Of a stretch of DNA of 21,145 bases, positions 14,279-21,145 are shown piece by piece. Each line of letters begins with the position of its first letter. Positions within the stretch are counted from its first letter, which is position 1. Origin of the DNA: FEN-680 sp036781505 (lineage in GTDB: Bacteria; Actinomycetota; Geothermincolia; Fen-727; Anoxymicrobiaceae); NCBI GenBank assembly GCA_036781505.1, contig DAIQAV010000019.1:1-21145 (forward strand). The letters run 5' to 3'. The notes below the pieces were generated by a model. That model worked only from the letters and a program-made list of their open reading frames with translations. It was not told where the DNA came from and searched no databases. Position numbers and translations under genes: made by a program.

Positions 14279-15717
14279 ACAGGCAGATCAAGGTGCTCTT
14301 GAGCGTCTTCCTGATTATCATGCTTGCCATCATCGTCAACCTCTCCTGGGTGCAGATATTCGGCGCCAGCAAGATACAGGGGAACGGGTTCAACAAGCGC
14401 AGGCTGGTGCAGGAGTACGCGATCCAGAGAGGGGACATCCTCACCGCCGACGGCAATCAGCCGATCGCGCGCAGCGTCGACACCGGGGCCGAGTACCGCT
14501 ACCAGCGCGAGTACCCCATGGGCGCGCTGTTCGCCGACGTCACCGGCTACGATTCCTGGAAGTACGGTAGGACCGGGCTGGAGGAGAGCTACAACGATGC
14601 TTTGCTGGGCAGGGACAGCACACTGACTCTGCGCAGCCTGGGGAACCGGCTGCTGGGCGCGAGCAAGAAGGGCAACTCGATCGTGACCACGATCGACTCG
14701 CGGATACAGCGCATCGCGACGGAGGCTCTGGGCAAGGACGTGGGAGCCGTGGTGGCGATGGACCCCAAGACCGGCGCGGTCCTCGCCATGGTGACCAACC
14801 CCACCTATGATCCCAACGTGGCGGTGCCCTCGCCCGGCAAGGACGCCGCGGCGAACCAGGCCCAGTGGGACGCTTATAACGCCGATCCCCACCGCCCCCT
14901 CTTCGACCGGGCCATCAACGGGCTCTACCCGCCCGGCTCGTCGTTCAAGGTCGTGACCGGGGCGGCGGCGCTGGACCAGGGGGTGGTGACCGTGGGCTCG
15001 CCGTTCGATTGCACGGGGAAGCTGGTGGTGAACGGCTACACGGTCTACGACTTCAACCGCAAGACGCACGGCAACCTGACCTTCGAGCAGGCGATGGTGG
15101 TCTCGTGCAACATCACGTTCGCGCAGGTGGGATTGCGGCTGGGGGCGCCGGCCCTGGTCAACTACGCCCAGCTGTTCGGGTTCAACAAGGCGCTCCCGTT
15201 CGACCTCCCCACCACGGCGAGCCACATCCAGAGCGCGGCGAAGATGGACCCGGTGGCGCTGGCGTCCGCGAGCTTTGGACAGGGCGAGGACCTGGCGACT
15301 CCGCTGCAGATGGCGTCGGTGGTCTCCACCATCGCCAACGGCGGCGTGATGATGCAGCCCTACCTGGTCGACGCCGTGCAGGATTACAACGGCAAGATCC
15401 TCGAACAGAACCAGTCGAAAAAGATGAGAAGGGTCCTCGACCAGCAGACGGCGAGCACTCTAACGGATATCATGGTCAAGGTCGTGACCAGCGGCACCGG
15501 GACCGCTGCCCAGATAGACGGCGTCGACGTCGCGGGCAAGACCGGGACCGCGGAGGTGGGCAACGGGGAACCGGACGCGTGGTTCATATGTTTCGCCCCG
15601 GCGCAGGACCCCAAGGTCGCGGTGGCCGTCGTGGTCGAGAACGGCGGCGAGGGAGGGGTGACCGCGGCGCCTATTGCCAGGAACGTGCTCAAGACGGCGC
15701 TCAGGGTCCTGCCCTAG
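14275..15717 (+). CDS. pbpA: class B penicillin-binding protein (PbpA), transpeptidase
   Basis: 480 residues. Membrane anchor at about 7-28, then a short N-terminal pedestal (IQRGDILTADGNQPIARS is the typical start of class B PBPs). The transpeptidase domain follows. The three active-site motifs are intact: S222-S-F-K225 with the nucleophile S222, S277-C-N279, and K422-T-G-T425. It crosslinks peptidoglycan made by RodA, outside the membrane. The length is like that of mycobacterial PbpA (491). No PASTA repeat is present. The ATG sits in the ATGA overlap with rodA, so translation is coupled. It is the last recognisable gene of the wall cluster; 84 bases separate it from the next gene. Confidence 0.95.
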   Translation: MNRQIKVLLSVFLIIMLAIIVNLSWVQIFGASKIQGNGFNKRRLVQEYAIQRGDILTADGNQPIARSVDTGAEYRYQREYPMGALFADVTGYDSWKYGRTGLEESYNDALLGRDSTLTLRSLGNRLLGASKKGNSIVTTIDSRIQRIATEALGKDVGAVVAMDPKTGAVLAMVTNPTYDPNVAVPSPGKDAAANQAQWDAYNADPHRPLFDRAINGLYPPGSSFKVVTGAAALDQGVVTVGSPFDCTGKLVVNGYTVYDFNRKTHGNLTFEQAMVVSCNITFAQVGLRLGAPALVNYAQLFGFNKALPFDLPTTASHIQSAAKMDPVALASASFGQGEDLATPLQMASVVSTIANGGVMMQPYLVDAVQDYNGKILEQNQSKKMRRVLDQQTASTLTDIMVKVVTSGTGTAAQIDGVDVAGKTGTAEVGNGEPDAWFICFAPAQDPKVAVAVVVENGGEGGVTAAPIARNVLKTALRVLP

Positions 15718-15801
15718 AAACCGTGGGGGTCACGACCGGAGGTCCGCCGGGCGCATGGTCTCCTGTGAAGGCGCCGGCAGCAAGGTCGAAAAGGAGGGTC
15801 A

Positions 15802-17034
15802 ATGAGGTTCATCTTCAAGACTGTGAGGCGGCTGGCGGTGGCGGGGCTGCTCACGGCGTCTTTGATGATAGGCGGGATACTTGCCACGCATTTCTGGATG
15901 AGGCTCAAGTTCCACGCGATGTTGCAGAAGGGCGTGCCCGAGGGCCCGCACATGGACGTGCCGCAACACAGGGCCATGAGCGACATCACCGGCAGCCTCC
16001 GCGAGGTCCCCTTCAAAGGCCCCGCCGGGACTATCCCCGGGCTGGGGCGGGCCGCGCTGATGAACTCGTTCCTCCTGATGCTCAACGCCAACCGGGCGAC
16101 CTCGGGCATCATGTACCCATACCCCGAGGAGTTCGAGAACGTGGTCATCGAGAGCTTCGACGGCACGCCGCTGACCTGCGCGGTCGGCATCCACAAGGAC
16201 GGCAAGGCGCGGCCGGCGATCGTGATGTCCCACGGCTTCATGGGCTCCAAGAACGACCACTACATCATCGACACCGCACTGCGCGCCTACGCGGAGTGGG
16301 GCTTCAACGTGCTGGGCATCGACCTGCGCAACTTCGGCCGCAGCCAGAGCCTCTCGCACGGGCCGACCACGGCGGGGTGGAAGGAGTCCGAGGACCTGCT
16401 CGCCGCCGCGAAGTATCTGTCCGAACGTTCCGAGGTGACCAGCGTCGGGATCACGGGCTTTTCCATGGGAGCCGGCTCAACCATGATGGCCGCCTGCAAG
16501 ACGCGCGAGTTTCCTTACCTGACCGGCGGGGCCATCGCCTGGAACGGCTACGCGGACGCGGGCAGGATGGTCGAATACATCAGCACCAGGCCGCCGGTGA
16601 CCCACCAGTTCTTCCCGGTGTACCTGGGCTTCAGGGTCATGCACAAGATCCGGCGCGAGGATATGAAGGGCTACATCGACGACCCCGAGCAGCTCACGTA
16701 CCTGGACGCCGGCTTTAATAAGGCCGACTTCACCACCTACATCGAGCAGATCGCGGCGCCTCACTACGGGGTCTCGACCGAGGAGTTCTTCGCCAACGCG
16801 AGCCCGCGCAACTTCCTGGCTGACGTCGAGGTCCCGCTGCTCATCGTGCACGCGGAGGACGACCCGATCTGTCCGGCCTCGGAGATGGACGAGCTCCGTG
16901 AGATCACCAAGGACAACCCCAACGTTGACATATGGATGCTTCCCGCGGGCAACCACTGCCTGTTCAGGTACCTGGACAAGGCGTGGTACGACAAGGTCAT
17001 GAGGGACTTCTTCACTTACTGGGCGACCTGGTGA
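15802..17034 (+). CDS. membrane-anchored alpha/beta hydrolase
   Basis: 410 residues; AGGAGGG a few bases upstream fixes the ATG. A single N-terminal hydrophobic segment (about 11-33) would anchor it. The hydrolase fold starts near 112: VMSHGFMGSK (141-150) is the oxyanion-hole region, GFSMGAG (219-225) the nucleophile elbow with S221, AEDDPIC (351-357) holds the acid (D353 or D354), and GNHCLF (383-388) holds H385. The triad is therefore complete. Similar proteins are esterases or thioesterases of broad or unknown specificity. It may be cotranscribed with the lipoprotein downstream (40 bases). No kinase feature is present, although pknA is usually expected at this place. Confidence 0.85.
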   Translation: MRFIFKTVRRLAVAGLLTASLMIGGILATHFWMRLKFHAMLQKGVPEGPHMDVPQHRAMSDITGSLREVPFKGPAGTIPGLGRAALMNSFLLMLNANRATSGIMYPYPEEFENVVIESFDGTPLTCAVGIHKDGKARPAIVMSHGFMGSKNDHYIIDTALRAYAEWGFNVLGIDLRNFGRSQSLSHGPTTAGWKESEDLLAAAKYLSERSEVTSVGITGFSMGAGSTMMAACKTREFPYLTGGAIAWNGYADAGRMVEYISTRPPVTHQFFPVYLGFRVMHKIRREDMKGYIDDPEQLTYLDAGFNKADFTTYIEQIAAPHYGVSTEEFFANASPRNFLADVEVPLLIVHAEDDPICPASEMDELREITKDNPNVDIWMLPAGNHCLFRYLDKAWYDKVMRDFFTYWATW

Positions 17035-17074
17035 GAGCGCCCGCCGTGGCGCTTCGAGGAGGGAGGAGGACGTG

Positions 17075-18706
17075 ATGGGTCACGTGCGGCGGAGGGACCG
17101 CGTTGTGGCGGCGATACTGGCCCTGGCGCTGGTGGCGCCTCTGGCGATCGCCGGTTGCGGCGGGGGCGGCAACGTCTTCGTCAACAGCTACGTGGTGAAG
17201 GAAGCCGGCAAGGAAGTTGGCTCTCAGAAGGTCACCGTCAAGGAGAACTCCAGCGGGGTCTTTTACTCGAGCACTGAGTCGATGCCCTTCACGGTGTTCG
17301 GTACGACGTTCACGCGCAAAGTGGCGGTCGCCAAGGACCTCAAGACGATCACCTCCTATGAGTCCGACCAGAGCGTGCCCGGGGCGACCTACAGCACGTT
17401 CATCCAGCCCTCGGCCGACAAGACGGGGCTCTTGTTCCTGGACAACCGCCTCCAGATGTACGAGTGGGTGCCCCTGCTGACGACCGAGAAGCGTCTCCTC
17501 CCGCTCGAGCCCGGGTCGGTCTGCACGCTTCAGGGGCTGTTGGAGAGGTTCACGCACGCGCAGGTCACCGGAGCGAACGCGACAGTGGTGATACCTTCTC
17601 GCAGCCCGGTACCACGCACGATACTGATACAGAAGACAAGCGAGTTCTTTCTTCGCATCACCTCCCCGGGGATCCCCGATATCGAGGTCACCTTCGACAA
17701 GAACAGCTTCGTGACCAAGATGCGCACGGGCGACATCACGATCGAGAAGGCGTCGCCGGGGGCGATGACCTCGACGGCCTTCCAGCCGGTAACCAAGGGG
17801 ACGACCTTCACCGAGGTGAGCGTCCCGACCACCGAGAAGCTGTCCAACGGCCAGAAGCTTACCCTGGCGGGCAGCATGTACTTCCCGGCCAAGGCAGGAA
17901 AACCTTACAAGGCCGTGATACTCACCGGTGAAGAGGGGCCGCAGGACAGGACCGGCGGCGGTTTCCTCTCCCAGATCGCGGACGCGCTCGCCGGGCAGGG
18001 ATTCGTGGTGCTGACCTGCGACAGGCGCGGCATCCCCAAGAGCCAGGGCGATTATGCGACCCTCACCCCGCAGACGCAGCTCGCTGACATCGATAGCCAG
18101 GTCGACTTCCTGGTGGGACGCGGCGACATCGACACCAACAAGATCGCCCTGGTCGGCTACGGCGAGGGCGGCCTGCTCAGCGCGAGCGCCGCGGCCACCA
18201 ACCCTTACGTCAAGCGCCTGGCCCTTATGGCGACGCCTTCGGTGCGGATGTTCCCGGACTTCGCCAGGGTCCAGGTCGCCGACGCCCAGAAGACGGGCCT
18301 GCTGAACGACGCCGAGGCGGCGTTCCAGCTGTGGCTGGTCGACGCGCTGGTCGCAACCGTGAACGGCAATCCCGGCTCGACCCTGCAGCTCAGTGGCCAC
18401 AAGGTGTTCCTGGACTGGATGCGCTCGTGGATGGCGGCGGCGAACCCCAACTTCGCCGCGATCAAGGTGCCCGTGCAGGTGATGCAGGGAACAGCCGACT
18501 ACGTGGTGCCCGCGAGCATGGCGGCGCAGATAATGCAGGGGCTGCAGCAGCGCCCCGGCGGACAGCAGCAACTGGCGCAGTTCGACGGGCTGGGGCACTC
18601 TTTCGGCAAGGAGCTGAACCAGGCCGCCTCCAAGCCGAAGCGGCAGCACCCGTTGGTCGACCCCAAGGTGCTCGATTCGCTTACTACCTGGATGAAGGGG
18701 ATGTAG
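17075..18706 (+). CDS. lipoprotein with alpha/beta-hydrolase-like domain lacking the nucleophile Ser
   Basis: 543 residues. A signal peptide ends in the lipobox APLAIAGC with the lipidated Cys at 28, followed by a glycine run. Residues of about 30-230 form a beta-rich region without recognised family. From about 255 an alpha/beta-hydrolase fold follows: VILTGEEGPQDRTGGGFL, LAGQGFVVLTCDRRG, then LVGYGEGGLLS (359-369), where the usual nucleophile Ser of GxSxGG is replaced by G363. The Asp (GTAD475) and His (GLGH508) equivalents remain. It is thus either a non-enzymatic member or uses another mechanism. GGAGG five bases before the ATG at 17075 supports the start; a GTG one codon earlier is less likely. 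It is close to the upstream hydrolase gene. Confidence 0.82.
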   Translation: MGHVRRRDRVVAAILALALVAPLAIAGCGGGGNVFVNSYVVKEAGKEVGSQKVTVKENSSGVFYSSTESMPFTVFGTTFTRKVAVAKDLKTITSYESDQSVPGATYSTFIQPSADKTGLLFLDNRLQMYEWVPLLTTEKRLLPLEPGSVCTLQGLLERFTHAQVTGANATVVIPSRSPVPRTILIQKTSEFFLRITSPGIPDIEVTFDKNSFVTKMRTGDITIEKASPGAMTSTAFQPVTKGTTFTEVSVPTTEKLSNGQKLTLAGSMYFPAKAGKPYKAVILTGEEGPQDRTGGGFLSQIADALAGQGFVVLTCDRRGIPKSQGDYATLTPQTQLADIDSQVDFLVGRGDIDTNKIALVGYGEGGLLSASAAATNPYVKRLALMATPSVRMFPDFARVQVADAQKTGLLNDAEAAFQLWLVDALVATVNGNPGSTLQLSGHKVFLDWMRSWMAAANPNFAAIKVPVQVMQGTADYVVPASMAAQIMQGLQQRPGGQQQLAQFDGLGHSFGKELNQAASKPKRQHPLVDPKVLDSLTTWMKGM

Positions 18707-18712
18707 ACCTCC

Positions 18713-19858
18713 GTGCCCGAGCTCGAGACGGCATTCGATATTCCCACCGAGCTCGCCGACCTGCGCTCGCAGGTAAGAGGCCTGGTCCGGGATAAGCTGG
18801 TCCACTTCGAGAAGGAGATCGAGGAGACCGACGCGATGCCCGACGAGGTCCGCCGGCTGGTGAAGGAATCGGGGCTGCCGGGCCTGCAGGTCCCGGTGGA
18901 GTATGGCGGGATGGGCCTGGGCATGTTCGCGGCGTGCGTGCTGACCGAGGAGCTGGGCTGGTCGTCGCAGGCGCTGGTGCGCCTGGTCGGCGGCGACGCC
19001 CTCGGCATAGGCATCTGGGGCGCCGACGCCATGCGCCAGAAGTACCTGCGGCGCATTGCCTCAGGAGAGCTCGTCACGGCCTTCGCCCTCACCGAGTCTG
19101 AAGCGGGCTCGGATGCGACAGCCCTAAGGTGCAGGGCCACCAGAAAAGGCGACGCGTTCGTCCTGGATGGTGAGAAGATCATGGTGACGGCCGGAGACAT
19201 CGCGGGCCTAGTGCTCGTCTTCGCGGTCACCGACCCGGCGGCCGGACCGGGCGGCATCACGGCCTTCATAGTGGAGAGCGCGTACGAGGGCTTCGAGATC
19301 GCAAGGTTAGAGCCGAAGATGGGCCTGCGCGGCATCCACACCGCCTCCATCAGGCTCGACGGCTGCGAGGTGCCGGCGGAGAACGTGCTGGGCACCGAAG
19401 GCCAGGGCTTCGTGCTGGCGATGCAGCTGCTGGACTTCGGCCGGATAAGGTACAACGGCGCGGTGTCTGTGGGCAACGCCCAGCGCCTGCTGGAGATGTC
19501 AGTGTCTTACGCAAGGCAGCGCAAGGCCTTCGGCACCACCATCGGCAACTTCGAAGGCGTGGGCTTCATGCTCGCGCGGATGGCCACCGAGGTGCACGCG
19601 GCGCGGCTGATGGTGTACGACGTGGCGAAGAAGGTCGACTCGCTCAGGCCGGTCACGCTGGAGTCGGCGATGGTCAAGCTGTTCACCACCGAGGTCGCGG
19701 ACCGCGCGGCCGACGCGGCGGTGCAGGTCCACGGCGGGCAGGGCTACCTCAAGGACATGGGCGTCGAGCGCTTCTACCGGGACGCGAGGCTGGGGCGCAT
19801 CTGGGACGGGACCTCGGAGATACAGCAGCTCATCATCTCGAGGATGCTCCTTGGTTGA
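18713..19858 (+). CDS. acyl-CoA dehydrogenase
   Basis: 381 residues, the normal length for the family. Motifs: LQVPVEYGGMGLG (58-70), FALTESEAGSDATAL (124-138, FAD-binding region and substrate cleft), GEKIMVTAGDIA, YARQRKAFGTTIGNFEGV (266-283), VQVHGGQGYLKDMGVERFYRDAR (337-359) and the C-terminal IWDGTSEIQQLI. The position of the catalytic Glu in MCAD/SCAD-type enzymes (YEGTSE) is D365 here. The start is a GTG at 18713, six bases after the lipoprotein stop; a weak AAGGGG lies upstream. The enzyme would oxidise an acyl-CoA (fatty or branched-chain) with FAD, feeding electrons to an ETF not in the window. Substrate not determinable. Confidence 0.92.
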   Translation: MPELETAFDIPTELADLRSQVRGLVRDKLVHFEKEIEETDAMPDEVRRLVKESGLPGLQVPVEYGGMGLGMFAACVLTEELGWSSQALVRLVGGDALGIGIWGADAMRQKYLRRIASGELVTAFALTESEAGSDATALRCRATRKGDAFVLDGEKIMVTAGDIAGLVLVFAVTDPAAGPGGITAFIVESAYEGFEIARLEPKMGLRGIHTASIRLDGCEVPAENVLGTEGQGFVLAMQLLDFGRIRYNGAVSVGNAQRLLEMSVSYARQRKAFGTTIGNFEGVGFMLARMATEVHAARLMVYDVAKKVDSLRPVTLESAMVKLFTTEVADRAADAAVQVHGGQGYLKDMGVERFYRDARLGRIWDGTSEIQQLIISRMLLG

Positions 19859-19924
19859 GGCGCCCCGGCGGCGGCCGCGTGATATCGTAGCGTTGGCCAG
19901 GCTCAAAGGCGAAGCGAGGTGGAC

Positions 19925-21076
19925 ATGGGGATAAGGGAGGACCTTCTCAAGCTTGCGGTGGAGATAGGCCCGCGTGGCGCGGGCACTCCCGGCGAGGCCA
20001 AGGCCGCCGCCTACATCCGCGAACGTTTCCAGAGCCGGGGCCTCGAGGCTCGGATGCAGGAGTTCCGCACCATCGACACCTACTCCTACCTCTACCTCAT
20101 ATACATCGGCGCCGCCATCATCTGCGGCGTGCTGTCGAAATGGTTTCCCTACTACGTCGCGCCCATCGCGATTGTCGTGGCGGTGCTGTTCGCCCTGGAC
20201 CTGGAGACCTTCCCGCTCATATCGCGCCTCCTGCCGCACAAAACGAGCAGGAACGTCATCGGCGAGATTCCCTCGGAGGACGGCAGGGTCGGTATGGTGG
20301 TGGTCGCCCACTACGACAGCGCGAGGTCGGCGCTCTCCTTCAGCCCCAGGCTGGTGGGAAACTTCCGCCTCTCGTTCTCGATGATGATCGGCTCCATCTT
20401 CGCCGTCGCCTTGCTGACGCTGGCGAACTTGATCGTCAGGGCCGCGGGCTCGAGCACCAACCTCTGGGTCTGGATAGCCACGCTGGTGGTCTGCGCCTAC
20501 CTGCTGGTGCCGGCGGCCATCATGGTCCACCGCGAGGTCTCGCTGGGCTTCACGCCCGGCGCCAACGACAACGCGTCCGGCGTGGTGGCGATGCTGGCGC
20601 TCGTAGACAAGATGAGCGAGCAGGAGTCCTTCACCCCCGGCGTCATGTTCGTGGCGACCGGCGCGGAGGAGGTCGGGACCGCCGGGATGATCGAGTTCCT
20701 CAAGAAGAACGGCGCCAAGGTCGCCGACTCTCTCATCGTCAACCTGGACAACCTCGGCACCGGCCACGTCTGCTACATCGACTGCGAGGGCATGCTGCTG
20801 GGGCATCGCTCCAGCGAGGTGCTGCTGTGGTTGTCGGGCAAGGTCGCGGAGGGCAAGAAGTATCCGGTCTGGCGCGCGAGCTACCGCCTGCTGTCGACCG
20901 ACGCGACCCCGGCGCTGGCGCGAGGATACCAGGCGATGAGCGTGATGGCCTTCGACGACGCAGGTGGCCTTCCCAACTGGCACTGGGAGACCGACACGGT
21001 CGACAAGATCGAGATAGAGAACATCGAGGTCGTCCGCGGTTTCCTCTGGAACCTGGCGCGAAAGATCATCGACTGA
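19925..21076 (+). CDS. M28 family metallopeptidase with embedded membrane segments
   Basis: 383 residues from the ATG at 19925 (GAGG five bases upstream; a GTG at 19919 is the alternative). The two-zinc peptidase ligands are all visible: H129-x-D131 in AHYDSA, D215 in GANDNASG, E248-E249 in GAEEVG, D275 in NLDNLG and H353 in NWHWETDT. Unlike soluble M28 aminopeptidases, hydrophobic segments interrupt the domain: one hairpin at about 53-92 before the first ligand, and two helices (about 149-171 and 180-202) between H129 and D215. No signal peptide precedes the first membrane hairpin. It would be an integral membrane peptidase acting on peptides at or in the membrane. It lies 66 bases after the acyl-CoA dehydrogenase gene. 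Confidence 0.87.
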   Translation: MGIREDLLKLAVEIGPRGAGTPGEAKAAAYIRERFQSRGLEARMQEFRTIDTYSYLYLIYIGAAIICGVLSKWFPYYVAPIAIVVAVLFALDLETFPLISRLLPHKTSRNVIGEIPSEDGRVGMVVVAHYDSARSALSFSPRLVGNFRLSFSMMIGSIFAVALLTLANLIVRAAGSSTNLWVWIATLVVCAYLLVPAAIMVHREVSLGFTPGANDNASGVVAMLALVDKMSEQESFTPGVMFVATGAEEVGTAGMIEFLKKNGAKVADSLIVNLDNLGTGHVCYIDCEGMLLGHRSSEVLLWLSGKVAEGKKYPVWRASYRLLSTDATPALARGYQAMSVMAFDDAGGLPNWHWETDTVDKIEIENIEVVRGFLWNLARKIID

Positions 21077-21145
21077 CGCGCCGGTCGGCGTAACTCGTAT
21101 GCGTGGTAGCAACACCAAATGGGACGGGGGAAGGGTGAGCCTTTT

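Noticed and set aside
17012..18805. 597-residue open frame on the minus strand
   Set aside because: Lies antisense to the lipoprotein gene, which has a signal peptide, ribosome site and fold; the antisense translation is rich in Arg, His and Gly as expected for a GC-rich shadow frame.
19499..21118. 539-residue open frame on the minus strand
   Set aside because: Antisense to acyl-CoA dehydrogenase and M28 peptidase with intact motifs; low-complexity composition.
21077..21145. Right end of the window
   Set aside because: Sixty-nine bases after the peptidase stop show no start codon with ribosome site, hairpin or tRNA-like pattern that I can support.
1..21145. tRNA, rRNA, CRISPR array, riboswitch
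   Set aside because: I looked for tRNA arms, regularly spaced direct repeats and long structured leaders in the intergenic gaps and saw none; gaps are short (largest 281 bases).

Overview
The window is high-GC DNA (third codon positions strongly G/C) and fits a deep-branching actinobacterium. Two gene blocks support this. One is fhaA-fhaB-pstP-rodA-pbpA, the actinobacterial cell-wall and Ser/Thr-phosphorylation cluster. The other is a DUF6049-type membrane protein directly followed by murJ, an arrangement known from mycobacteria and relatives. A rubredoxin and an iron-sulfur flavoprotein suggest an anaerobic or microaerophilic life. The taxonomic and lifestyle statements are inferences; no rRNA or tRNA gene was seen.

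Layout. 1-2484: a redox module with two homologous FAD-binding oxidoreductases pointing away from each other. Between them lie a rubredoxin and an Isf-type flavoprotein. 2485-2650: an inverted-repeat element filling exactly the space between two convergent stop codons. 2649-4937: a PLP-dependent D-cysteine desulfhydrase/ACC deaminase family enzyme (-), a DUF2085 membrane protein (+) and a small conserved-looking hypothetical (+). 4947-10175 (-): a TSUP permease, then DUF6049 protein, murJ and a small TadE-like membrane protein, the last three tightly coupled. 10176-10456: a non-coding or decayed stretch with a second palindromic element and a near-consensus promoter. 10457-15717 (+): fhaA, fhaB, pstP, rodA, pbpA. 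15802-21076 (+): an alpha/beta hydrolase, a lipoprotein with a hydrolase fold, an acyl-CoA dehydrogenase and a membrane-embedded M28 peptidase.

The cell-wall cluster is the most interesting part. Its PP2C phosphatase carries a predicted extracellular PASTA domain, a peptidoglycan-sensing module normally found on the partner kinase PknB or on penicillin-binding proteins. The kinases pknA/pknB that usually follow pbpA are absent here, and hydrolase genes stand in their place. The cluster also has unusual translation signals: fhaA appears leaderless, fhaB starts with TTG, and pstP and rodA have no standard start codon at the conserved N-terminus. Instead an ATT and an ACG stand at ideal distance from strong Shine-Dalgarno sequences.

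Functionally, RodA (glycosyltransferase), PbpA (transpeptidase) and MurJ (lipid II flippase) form a peptidoglycan elongation set. FhaA and FhaB would read threonine phosphorylation and PstP would erase it. The oxidoreductase module at the left and the lipid and peptide enzymes at the right have no clear link to this pathway.
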